A program made the translations under genes and the position numbers. DNA of 64,000 bases from Natrialba hulunbeirensis JCM 10989 (lineage in GTDB: Archaea; Halobacteriota; Halobacteria; Halobacteriales; Natrialbaceae). The notes under the pieces were generated by a model that had not been told where the DNA came from, searched no databases, and saw only the letters and a list, made by a program, of their open reading frames with translations. Shown piece after piece: positions 50,091 to 57,459 of this stretch. The stretch is taken from positions 1,962 through 65,961 of the forward strand of contig NZ_AOIM01000020.1 in the NCBI RefSeq assembly GCF_000337575.1. Direction: 5' to 3'. Each line of letters begins with the position of its first letter. Position 1 is the stretch's first letter.

Positions 50091-50336
50091 ATGAGTTCGG
50101 AATACGATGTGACTGAGACACTCGACGTAAAGGGACAGTCCTGCCCGATGCCGATCGTCAAAACCAAACAGGCCATCGACGATCTCGAGAGCGGCGATCT
50201 TCTCGAAGTCGTCGCGACTGACTCTGGCAGTATGAGCGACATTCAGGGTTGGGCGGCTGGGACCAGTGGGGTCGAACTCCTCGACCAGGTCGAGGGCGAC
50301 GATCTCTACACTCACTACGTCAAGAAAACGGAATAA
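50091..50336 (+). CDS. tusA: TusA-family sulfur carrier
   Basis: This is an 81-residue TusA/SirA/YedF-fold protein. The sulfur-carrying Cys18 is in DVKGQSCPMPIVKTKQAI, the CPxP signature. The rest of the fold reads LLEVVATDSGSMSDIQGWAAGTS and ends KKTE. It accepts persulfide sulfur from rhodanese-type proteins and passes it on, probably to DsrE2 encoded one base downstream. It is divergent from the rhodanese fusion 2/YeeE operon and shares its regulatory region. The length and start are standard for the family. Confidence 0.95.
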   Translation: MSSEYDVTETLDVKGQSCPMPIVKTKQAIDDLESGDLLEVVATDSGSMSDIQGWAAGTSGVELLDQVEGDDLYTHYVKKTE

Positions 50337-50337
50337 C

Positions 50338-50928
50338 ATGAGTACGGACAATCAAACGCCGTCAGCGGACGATGCCGACCCTGCGTCCGACGCCGCCGAA
50401 CTGCAGGCGCTTCGCGAGCGAGTCGACGAGCTCGAAGCGTCTCTGAGCGAACTGGACGACGCCGACGAGCAACAGAAACTGACGATCGTCGCTACCCAGG
50501 GTAGTTTCGATATGGCGTACCCGCCGCTGATCCTTGGGAGCACGGCCGCTGCCTTCGGCTGGGATGTCGTCGTCTTCCACACGTTCTGGGGACTCGACAT
50601 CCTCCACGAGAAGAAATCGAAGAACCTCAAACTGAGTGCCGTTGGCAACCCCAACATGCCGATGCCGAACGCCCTTGCTGCGATCCCCGGCATGGACCGC
50701 ATGGCGACGCGAATGATGGAGAAGAAGATCGACGAAAACGGAACCGCCACCATCGAGGAACTGATCGATCTCTCACTCGAGAGCGGCGTGGATCTGCAGG
50801 CGTGCCAGATGACGATCGAACTGATGGACTACGACGAGGACGACTTTTACGACGGCGTCACGACCGGCGTCGGTGCGGCAACTGCACTGCAACATATGGC
50901 TGAGTCCGATATTCAGCTTCTGGTGTGA
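50338..50928 (+). CDS. dsrE2: DsrE2-like peroxiredoxin-fold sulfur-transfer protein
   Basis: This 196-residue protein has an acidic, coiled N-terminus (LQALRERVDELEASLSELDD). The DsrE2 fold follows: TIVATQGSFDMAYPPLILGSTAAAFG, VVVFHTFWGLDIL, then MPMPNALAAIPGMDRMATRMM. The active-site Cys lies in LQACQMTIELMDYDEDD. DsrE2 proteins act with TusA and rhodanese as a sulfur relay in archaea and sulfur oxidisers (established). Start ATG 50338 is one base after the tusA stop region, so the two form an operon. The family often carries one or two membrane helices; here the fold is soluble. Confidence 0.93.
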   Translation: MSTDNQTPSADDADPASDAAELQALRERVDELEASLSELDDADEQQKLTIVATQGSFDMAYPPLILGSTAAAFGWDVVVFHTFWGLDILHEKKSKNLKLSAVGNPNMPMPNALAAIPGMDRMATRMMEKKIDENGTATIEELIDLSLESGVDLQACQMTIELMDYDEDDFYDGVTTGVGAATALQHMAESDIQLLV

Positions 50929-51001
50929 CGTGGGTTTGTCACGGGTTGCAACTGCAGCCATACTGACTTCTGGTCACCGATCCGACCCCTCCTCTCTGAC
51001 T

Positions 51002-51030
51002 CGTGTGCTTCTGGCACACGAATATTTATC
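51002..51030 (+). promoter_or_regulatory. Perfect inverted repeat and TATA box of the P1B ATPase gene
   Basis: CGTGTGC-N5-GCACACG occupies 51002-51020, directly followed by AATATTTATC at 51021-51030, about 29 bases before the ATG at 51055. The position just upstream of TATA suits a metal-responsive regulator. Confidence 0.6.
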
Positions 51031-51054
51031 CAACGCGGTGTCTGAACTCTCTCT

Positions 51055-53085
51055 ATGGATGTCTCCGGGAGTCCGCTGTCGGCTCCAACCGACAAGCCAG
51101 CAACACTGGTCGACCGCCTGAATATCAGGCGACAGGCAGTTTTCGTTGCGATTACGTTTGTCGGCATGATCGGTGGGCTCCTGGGTAGTTGGTTCGGTGC
51201 ACCGTCGTGGGTTATCTGGGGCTGTTATGTGGCCGCCTACGTCTTCGGGGGGTGGTACGGACTCAAAGAAAGTATCGCAGCCCTGCGAGAACCTGCCGTC
51301 GAGATCGACCTCTTGATGATCGTTGCTGCACTCGGTGCGCTCTATATCGGCGCGCCGTTCGAAGGCGCGATGTTGCTGTTTTTGTTCTCGCTTTCGGGCG
51401 TCCTCGAGGAGTACGCGATCGGGCGCTCGCGAACCGCGATTGAATCACTGGTCGAGATGCGACCGGAATCTGCGCAGATCCTTCGCGACGGCAGGGAAGT
51501 ATCGACCCAGGTCGACGACGTCGAGGTCGGTGACGTCTTCGTCGTTCGTCCCGGTGATCGGCTCCCGCTCGACGGTGTCGTCGAGGCCGGCGAGAGTACG
51601 GTCGATCAGTCGTCGCTCACCGGCGAATCGGTTCCGGTAACGAAGGAACCGGGCGACGAGGTGTTCAGCGGGACGATCAACGAGACGGGGAGTCTCGAGG
51701 TACGGGTCACTCGAGAAGCCACGGAGTCGGCGATCTCCAGACTCATCACGATGGTCGAGCGAGCCCAGGAGAAACGCGCGCCGACCCAGCAACTCATCGA
51801 TCGATTCGAGCAGCCCTACGTTCTCGGCGTTTTCGCGATGACTGTCGTCGCGGTCGCGGTTCCGCTTACGGTCCTGAACCACGCCTTCGAGCCGACGTTC
51901 TACCGTGCGATGACGCTCATGGTTGCAGCGTCACCGTGTGCGGTCATCATCTCGACGCCGGCAGCGGTTCTTTCGGCGATCTCCGCCGGTGGTCGACAGG
52001 GTGTCCTGTTCAAAGGTGGTGAGCACATCGAAACGGCGGGCAACGTCGATGCGGTCGCGTTCGATAAGACGGGGACGCTGACCGAGGGGAACACCCGGCT
52101 GACAGACGTGAGCGCACGTAAGGGCGCGTCCGCCTCCACCGATGGCGGCTCCGTCGATAGTAATCTCCTCGAAGCTGCTACCATCGAAGACGGAACCCTG
52201 ACCGACGAGCAACTGCTGGCGCTCGCGGCGGCCGTCCAGTCACGATCGGAGCACCATCTCGCCGAGGCGACCGTCGAGGCCGCCACCGAACGCTCACTCG
52301 AGATACCCGCAGCGAGCGAGTTCGAGGCGGTCGTCGGCAAGGGCGTCCACGCGACTGTCAAGGAGCGGACGATCCACATTGGAAACCCGCGGTACGTCGA
52401 AACCGTACTGGATGGACGACCGATCGATGGTCGGGAGGATGGACTCGAGGCCGTCCGTGCGCTCGAATCGCACGGGAAAACGAGCGTCCTCGTCGTCAGC
52501 GAAACTGACGAACAGCTGTGCGTCCTCGGGTGGCTCGCGTTCACCGACACGATTCGTCCCGACGCGGCTCAGATGATCGACCAACTCCGCGCGCGTGGCG
52601 TCGAACAAATTGTCATGCTCACCGGCGACAACGAACGGGTTGCCCAGTACATCGCCGAGGAACTCGGGATTGACGAGGTGTACGCGGGATTGCTCCCCGA
52701 GGAGAAAGTCGAGCACATCGAGGCGCTTCAGACGCGCCATGAGGCCGTCGCGATGGTTGGCGACGGCGTCAACGATGCGCCAGCGCTCGCGACAGCGGAC
52801 ATCAGCGTCGGCATGGGTGGGGCCGGAACCGACGTGGCACTCGAGACGGCTGACATCGTCCTCATGTCGGACAAACTCGATCGGCTCCCCTATGCGTTCG
52901 CGCTCAGCAAGGAGACGCGCCGAACGCTGTACATCAACTTCGCGATCGCGTTCGGCGCGATTGCGATCATGGTGATTGCGATCCTCACCGCTGGGATCCC
53001 GCTCCCGGTCGCAGTCGTTGGCCACGAGGGGTCGACCGTCCTCGTCAGTCTGATCGGCTTGCGGTTGCTTCGGTTCGACGGGTGA
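51055..53085 (+). CDS. P1B-4-type heavy-metal ATPase
   Basis: This is a 676-residue P-type ATPase without an N-terminal metal-binding domain. Motifs in order are TGES (189-192), the metal-site SPC in helix 4 (293-295, AASPCAVIIS), the phosphorylation site DKTGT (337-341), TGDN and GDGVNDAPAL. The final helix carries HEGST (657-661). The SPC plus HEGxT pair is the P1B-4 subclass, reported to export Co2+, Fe2+ or Zn2+. Both metal-site motifs are intact. It follows the tusA-dsrE2 operon with its own promoter. It may remove metal from a thiol- and sulfide-rich cell, or supply metal homeostasis together with the ZIP protein. Confidence 0.95.
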   Translation: MDVSGSPLSAPTDKPATLVDRLNIRRQAVFVAITFVGMIGGLLGSWFGAPSWVIWGCYVAAYVFGGWYGLKESIAALREPAVEIDLLMIVAALGALYIGAPFEGAMLLFLFSLSGVLEEYAIGRSRTAIESLVEMRPESAQILRDGREVSTQVDDVEVGDVFVVRPGDRLPLDGVVEAGESTVDQSSLTGESVPVTKEPGDEVFSGTINETGSLEVRVTREATESAISRLITMVERAQEKRAPTQQLIDRFEQPYVLGVFAMTVVAVAVPLTVLNHAFEPTFYRAMTLMVAASPCAVIISTPAAVLSAISAGGRQGVLFKGGEHIETAGNVDAVAFDKTGTLTEGNTRLTDVSARKGASASTDGGSVDSNLLEAATIEDGTLTDEQLLALAAAVQSRSEHHLAEATVEAATERSLEIPAASEFEAVVGKGVHATVKERTIHIGNPRYVETVLDGRPIDGREDGLEAVRALESHGKTSVLVVSETDEQLCVLGWLAFTDTIRPDAAQMIDQLRARGVEQIVMLTGDNERVAQYIAEELGIDEVYAGLLPEEKVEHIEALQTRHEAVAMVGDGVNDAPALATADISVGMGGAGTDVALETADIVLMSDKLDRLPYAFALSKETRRTLYINFAIAFGAIAIMVIAILTAGIPLPVAVVGHEGSTVLVSLIGLRLLRFDG

Positions 53086-53472
53086 GCGAGATTGCGTACC
53101 GATGACCGGTGGGCGAACGCGACACGACTCCGTTCGCCCGCCCTCCGCGGCGAGATGTTGTACGCTGTGTCGTTTACTGGAGGGAACGCGTCGTTCTGGG
53201 GCTGATTGTGCGGCCGTCCTGCCTCGTCGGTACTGGTTGGCGATGTGTTTCAGTTCTCTCCGAAGTGACACTGCATCGGCTCCTGTCGTGGCTCCGATCG
53301 ACGTACTCTCGTTGACGTGAGGCTGACTGTTTTACGCCCTGAAAGACGAACCTTGAGTCTTTTTCCAATCGAGCAACCTCTCCAATCTCCACTGGTCATT
53401 TATACTCACGTCTGATCTGAGGGTTCGCTATGACTGGAGAGCCATCCTCTTGTTCGAGCGAGCGAGGTGTTT
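53086..53472. other. Intergenic region, nothing recognised
   Basis: No coding or repeat signal is convincing. An AT-rich ATTTATACTC at about 53398-53407 could be the promoter of the DsrE-like gene, about 70 bases upstream of its start. Confidence 0.4.
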
Positions 53473-53853
53473 ATGGTATTGGGACTACAACACAAATACG
53501 TGAGTTCACAGCAATCTGAATCGTCGGTCGACAGTATCGGAATCGTTCTCGAGACGGCGGATCCAGAACGGGCCTGGAACGCGCTTCGCCTCGGGATTAC
53601 AGCGGTTGCGGACGGACACGAGGTCTCGATATTCCTTCTGGGAGAAGGGGTCGAGGCCGAGGGGATTACAGACGAACAATTCAATGTTCGCGATCGTATG
53701 GAAGCGTTCGTCGATGCCGGCGGCGACTTGCAGGCGTGTGGGACGTGTCTCGAAATCCGAAACAGCGAAGAAAGCGAGTACTGTCCGATGTCGACGATGT
53801 CGGATCTTCTCGAGATTGTCACCGCGTCCGATCGTGTGCTGACGATCGGGTAG
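53473..53853 (+). CDS. DsrE-family protein
   Basis: This 126-residue protein has the DsrE/F fold. It starts MVLGLQHKYVSSQQS, with VDSIGIVLETADPERAWNALRLGITAVADGHEVSIFLLGEGVEAEG as the family body. The two cysteines LQACGTCLEIR (about 94-97) lie where DsrE-type proteins bear the sulfur-accepting Cys; a further Cys occurs in EYCPM. It probably relays sulfur in the same network as TusA and DsrE2. A GTG two codons upstream is an alternative start. It stands alone. Confidence 0.88.
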   Translation: MVLGLQHKYVSSQQSESSVDSIGIVLETADPERAWNALRLGITAVADGHEVSIFLLGEGVEAEGITDEQFNVRDRMEAFVDAGGDLQACGTCLEIRNSEESEYCPMSTMSDLLEIVTASDRVLTIG

Positions 53854-54091
53854 TCGACGGTCCACACCACCAGCAGTATCGCTCTACAGATGAGCAAGGC
53901 GAGTTCCTCGGGGCTCGACCTTGAGGCAATTCACACTTCTCTCGAGGTGTCCGTAACGGACTGCAAAGATCGGCTGATTCTCGATTGTGTGGGGCCCGTT
54001 CGAGTGTCACTACCGTCACTGCCCGTTGTCAAGCGTTTATTGTGAAAATGGGTGTACCGACGCTAGACCGTCCCTCCCTGAAGATACCTGT

Positions 54092-54727
54092 TTAGACGAA
54101 CGGGACGACATCCGGCAGCGGAAGCACTGGTACGATGAACAGCCCCGCGAGCGTGACCAGTCCCATGAGCACTGGAACGAGGACGACTGCGGCGTTCGTC
54201 TGTTCGAGCACTCGACCAAGGTCGTTCCTCATGTTGGACAACGAGGGCGTCGTACTCTGACGAAGGATCACCAACTCGAGTGCAAACAGGATGACAGTCG
54301 CACCAGCCGACACCATACAGAACGGGCAGATTGCACCGATGACGCCCAGCTGCAGGTAGACGAAGTACGCCGAGAAGGCGACGCCACTTGCCGTGATCGG
54401 CGTCAGAATTTTGAGGAGCAGCGGGTGCCGGGTGTCGAACCACCAGAGTGCGAGTCCGATCGTCGTCAGGTAGTAGAAGCCACCCAGGGTCGCGAGCGGA
54501 ATCCCGAGGACGTAGGCCCACTGGCTGGTGATTACTTCGATGCTTCCCTGCACCGGTGCGTCAGCCGGTATTGCAGGAATTGCAAACAGGTGTATCGCCG
54601 TTAGAATAACCGTCACGAGCCAGCCGAGTACCGCAACGAGCGAGAACGCGCCGAATAATGCCGACACTCGGGGTGAGTACTCCCACTCGTAATCGAATTC
54701 CACCGGCCGCGCTATTTCTGTTGACAT
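54092..54727 (-). CDS. VKOR-family protein with only one Cys pair
   Basis: This is a 211-residue membrane protein with four to five helices of the vitamin K epoxide reductase family. The catalytic CPFC lies in LGVIGAICPFCMVSAG (134-137). The first loop (about 50-72, AIPADAPVQGSIEVITSQWAYVLGIP) carries no cysteines, although most microbial VKORs have a loop Cys pair that shuttles electrons from DsbA- or Trx-like partners. The start ATG is at 54725-54727; a longer in-frame extension is unlikely. A variant dyad (TATTT-N11-CAATA) overlaps that start. It may oxidise periplasmic or sulfur-carrier thiols directly. Confidence 0.88.
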   Translation of the reverse strand: MSTEIARPVEFDYEWEYSPRVSALFGAFSLVAVLGWLVTVILTAIHLFAIPAIPADAPVQGSIEVITSQWAYVLGIPLATLGGFYYLTTIGLALWWFDTRHPLLLKILTPITASGVAFSAYFVYLQLGVIGAICPFCMVSAGATVILFALELVILRQSTTPSLSNMRNDLGRVLEQTNAAVVLVPVLMGLVTLAGLFIVPVLPLPDVVPFV

Positions 54728-54733
54728 ACAATA
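54713..54733. promoter_or_regulatory. Dyad variant TATTT-N11-CAATA at the VKOR start
   Basis: TATTT (54713-54717) and CAATA (54729-54733) keep the exact spacing of the sulfur dyad with one mismatch. As in rhodanese fusion 1 it spans the start codon. Confidence 0.45.
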
Positions 54734-55045
54734 CCGGGTTGGCGAGGGCAGTACAAAAGTGTTGTGCACTACAAACAATTCTACAAACCCGGATGCAGGA
54801 GACTCTTTTTTAAAGGAATCATACTCAATACGGGTCTCTGGATCTCTATCGGTGTCTTCCCGACCACAACTGCCGATTATCGATGACCGTTTCTCGGTAC
54901 TCGCACTCCAATACCGGTTGTCCCGGTGGGTCATTGCAGTCGCTTTGCGGAGTTAGTATTGTGCCTGTGAGTCACTACACCGGTCCTGCGGAGTTACTCG
55001 TGCGCCGTGGGGTCGATACAGGTCTGGACGCTGGCCGTCTCCGCG
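54728..55045. other. Intergenic region with the VKOR promoter
   Basis: It holds the minus-strand promoter elements of the VKOR gene. An AT-rich segment around 54804-54815 (CTTTTTTAAAGG) is a palindrome. No gene is supported. Confidence 0.4.
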
Positions 55046-55879
55046 TCAGGACGGTGGAACGAGCAGTACGTTTCCGTTCGATTGCGCGACGAGGTCTTCC
55101 GAGACACTCCCGAGTAGTAGCCGCCGAAGCCGACTGTGGCCGCGCGAGCCAACTAGAATCGTCGTCGGATCGACGGCGTCTTCGACGGCGAGAATTTCGG
55201 CAGCGGGATCTCCCTGGCGACGTTCGATTCGTGTGTCGATTTCCCACTCCTCGAGTTGCGCTGCCAGCTCGCTGAGTCGTGTGTCGGGATCGTCGTCCGA
55301 CGGCTCTGGGTCCTTCGGTGTCTCGACGTGAACGAGCGTCGCCTCCTGCGTTGCGTGCCGGAGGTACGAGAACGCCTCGAACGCATGGTCGGCGTTTTCG
55401 GAGAAGTCCGTCGCGTACAGCATCCGCTGGAAGAGGTGCTGTCTCACGACGGACGGATCGTCTGCCTCGCGCTCGATTCGGTTGACGAGCAGCGGGGTCT
55501 CGGTCGTTCGCGCGAGGTTGCGCGCCGTCGAACCGATGACGCGGTTCTCGAGTGGACTCTTCCCGCGTGAGCCGACGACCGTGAGACTCGCGCCGATCGT
55601 TTCGGCGATTCCGCGGATCCGTCGGTGTGGCGTTCCGCGGACGACGTGTGTCTCGACATCGAAGCCAGCGCGCTCGATGACGTCCTCGTAGCTTCGAATC
55701 GCGTTCCGACGCCGTTTCTCGAAGTCGATAGCGGGCATGCCCGCGTGGACGTTCGACGGGATGACCGTTACGAGATGCATCTCCTCAATGCCGATTCGGC
55801 CCAGACACTCGAGGCAGGTTTCGTTCTCGATGGTCGCCTCGCTGGCAGCCGAGAGGTCAGTAGCGAGTACGGCTTTCAT
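55046..55879 (-). CDS. Tandem UspA-domain protein
   Basis: This is a 277-residue protein with two Usp domains. The first reads MKAVLATDLSAASEATIENE to VVGSRGKSPLENRVIGSTARNLARTTETPLLVNRI; the second starts QRMLYATDFSENADHAFEA and ends VGSRGHSRLRRLLLGSVSEDLVAQSNGNVLLVPPS. Both carry the G-2x-G-9x-G(S/T)-type nucleotide loop. Notable is CLECLG in the first domain, a possible redox pair. Haloarchaeal tandem Usp proteins of this kind are often found next to transporters. A TATTG-N11-CAATA dyad and TATA box precede the start (ATG 55877-55879), and the gene diverges from the TauE operon. Confidence 0.92.
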   Translation of the reverse strand: MKAVLATDLSAASEATIENETCLECLGRIGIEEMHLVTVIPSNVHAGMPAIDFEKRRRNAIRSYEDVIERAGFDVETHVVRGTPHRRIRGIAETIGASLTVVGSRGKSPLENRVIGSTARNLARTTETPLLVNRIEREADDPSVVRQHLFQRMLYATDFSENADHAFEAFSYLRHATQEATLVHVETPKDPEPSDDDPDTRLSELAAQLEEWEIDTRIERRQGDPAAEILAVEDAVDPTTILVGSRGHSRLRRLLLGSVSEDLVAQSNGNVLLVPPS

Positions 55880-55899
55880 ACTGGATGTAGGTGTTGACG

Positions 55900-55926
55900 A
55901 TATAATATTGTTTGGGCTGGCCAATA
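55900..55926. promoter_or_regulatory. TATA box and dyad TATTG-N11-CAATA of the tandem Usp gene
   Basis: The AT-rich ATATAATATT at 55902-55909 is the TATA element on the minus strand, about 24 bases before the start. TATTG (55906-55910) and CAATA (55922-55926) form a perfect copy of the shared dyad that overlaps it. Confidence 0.6.
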
Positions 55927-56112
55927 CAATGGGTCAGTCTGCGCGAACGATGTGTCTGCTGTGGCAACCGGTCTGACCGATACCTGACTGTCTATCCTGT
56001 CTGGAACCTGATGATGCGCGCCACACGTTCTGTGGCAGTCAATTCTGGAAGCTATATCTCCATAACGTATGAGAATATCTCCATTGGATAGCCGTTACAT
56101 AGCCCGGAGTAA

Positions 56113-56145
56113 TATTGTCCTGTATTCCCAAAAGCGTTATACACC
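56113..56145 (+). promoter_or_regulatory. Dyad variant TATTG-N11-CAAAA and TATA box of the TauE operon
   Basis: TATTG (56113-56117) and CAAAA (56129-56133) keep the spacing with one mismatch. They are followed at about 56136-56142 by GTTATACAC, a TATA element. The dyad lies immediately upstream of TATA, where an activator would bind. Confidence 0.5.
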
Positions 56146-56218
56146 ACACTCGGGTAGTGATGAGTGAGTAGCAATCCATGATCCGCGCACAACCGAATCC
56201 GATCGGAGGTCGAGACAC

Positions 56219-56365
56219 ATGATCGAAGCCACTGCCCTTTCGGGCCCAGTCCAGGCCACGCTCCTCGTTGGCGCCATCTTCGCACAGGCGGTTTTCCTCT
56301 ATGCCGGTTACGGCGTCCTCGGACGGGTTGCAACATCGCTCCTCGAAACGATCACGGGCACATAA
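56219..56365 (+). CDS. 48-residue membrane protein (DUF7512-like)
   Basis: This is a very short protein, MIEATALSGPVQATLLVGAI, then FAQAVFLYAGYGVLGRV, with one hydrophobic helix and a charged C-terminus (LLETITGT). Its pattern resembles the tiny haloarchaeal DUF7512 membrane proteins often found just before TauE/SafE-type transporters. The stop codon lies three bases before the start of that transporter gene, so it is the first gene of the operon. It may be a small accessory subunit. The gap would otherwise appear to be a long untranslated leader. Confidence 0.7.
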   Translation: MIEATALSGPVQATLLVGAIFAQAVFLYAGYGVLGRVATSLLETITGT

Positions 56366-56368
56366 CCA

Positions 56369-57391
56369 ATGGAAATACTGGGACTCAGCCTGGGCCTGTT
56401 GGTGCTGTTCGTGAGCTTCGGCTTCATGGTGGGCGTTCTCTTCGGATTCTTCGGCATGGGCGGTTCGTTCCTGATTACGCCGACGCTGCTGTTGCTCGAT
56501 TATCCGGCATCAGTTGCGATCGGTAGTGGACTGGCGTTTTACTTCGGCACCTCCGTGATTGCCGTCCTGAAACACTACGACGTCGGTCAGGTCGACTACA
56601 AGTTGGGGGCAATCCTGTTCGTCGTCCTCTCGGTGGGGATCGAACTCGGCAGTCGGCTCGTGTTCGGACTCGAAGCGCTCGGAATCGCCGACCTCGTGAC
56701 GGGCGTCGCGTACGTCGTCCTCCTCGCGGGAATCGGGGCGCTGTTCTTGCGTCGGGCGTACAACATCGACGACGAGGCTGCCGAATCGGATGTCGCCGAC
56801 GAGGAGATTCCACCGATTGCCCGGAAGATACAGTCGTACACCGTCCCACCGATGATTTCGTTGTCTTCGGGTGGCCGTGCGTCGGCGTGGACGATAACGG
56901 GTGCCGGCGGTAGCGTCGGTCTCATCTCGGGGCTAATCGGCGTCGGTGGCGGGTTCATCCGTATGCCTGCGATCTACTATCTGATCGGCACGCCGCTCAC
57001 TGCCGCGGTCGGGACCAGCCTGTTCGCCGGACTGTTCTCGGGTGCGTTTGGGACCTTCACCTATGGTATGTCCGGTAGCGTCGACCTGACGGTCGTTTCC
57101 TTGCTGCTGGTTGGCAGCGCACTCGGCGCGAGAATCGGCTCCGCGGCGACCACGATCGTCGACGAGGACGAGGTGATCGTTTACTTCGGACTGATGATGG
57201 TGTTCGCAAGCGTCGGAATCGGCCTCAGCGAACTTGCGAACTGGCTGGGAACGGGTGCGCTCGACCTGGTGAGCGTTCTCCTGCTCGTTGGTTCGTCGTT
57301 CGTCGTCGCCTCGATGATCCTCTATCAGGTGTTCACGTCGATCACCGAAGACGATGCGAGTACGCAGCCGACCCCTGACAGTGGTGACTGA
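56369..57391 (+). CDS. TauE/SafE family transporter
   Basis: This is a 340-residue protein with eight to nine predicted helices. The two half-repeats are recognisable by GVLFGFFGMGGSFLITPTLLLL near the start and LISGLIGVGGGFIRMPAIYYL in the middle, the double Gly-rich motif of the TauE/SafE sulfite or sulfoacetate exporters. A cytoplasmic loop (about 125-165) is acidic. It is expected to export sulfite or a related oxyanion from the cell. A 48-residue membrane protein is encoded just upstream. Its stop overlaps the start of a 22-codon frame that in turn overlaps the antiporter start. Confidence 0.93.
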   Translation: MEILGLSLGLLVLFVSFGFMVGVLFGFFGMGGSFLITPTLLLLDYPASVAIGSGLAFYFGTSVIAVLKHYDVGQVDYKLGAILFVVLSVGIELGSRLVFGLEALGIADLVTGVAYVVLLAGIGALFLRRAYNIDDEAAESDVADEEIPPIARKIQSYTVPPMISLSSGGRASAWTITGAGGSVGLISGLIGVGGGFIRMPAIYYLIGTPLTAAVGTSLFAGLFSGAFGTFTYGMSGSVDLTVVSLLLVGSALGARIGSAATTIVDEDEVIVYFGLMMVFASVGIGLSELANWLGTGALDLVSVLLLVGSSFVVASMILYQVFTSITEDDASTQPTPDSGD

Positions 57392-57459
57392 TGCAGTCGA
57401 TGATGGACAGCACGGATCTGGCTAATGTGGGCGGCATAGACGAACAGATTCAACCGTGA
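57391..57459 (+). CDS. 22-codon coupling frame between tauE and the antiporter
   Basis: A short frame (MQSMMDSTDLANVGGIDEQI) starts at ATG 57391, which shares its A with the tauE stop (TGATG). It stops at TGA 57457-57459, which overlaps the antiporter ATG (TGATG). This double overlap would hand ribosomes from one gene to the next. It may be a coupling device rather than a functional peptide. Confidence 0.35.
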   Translation: MQSMMDSTDLANVGGIDEQIQP

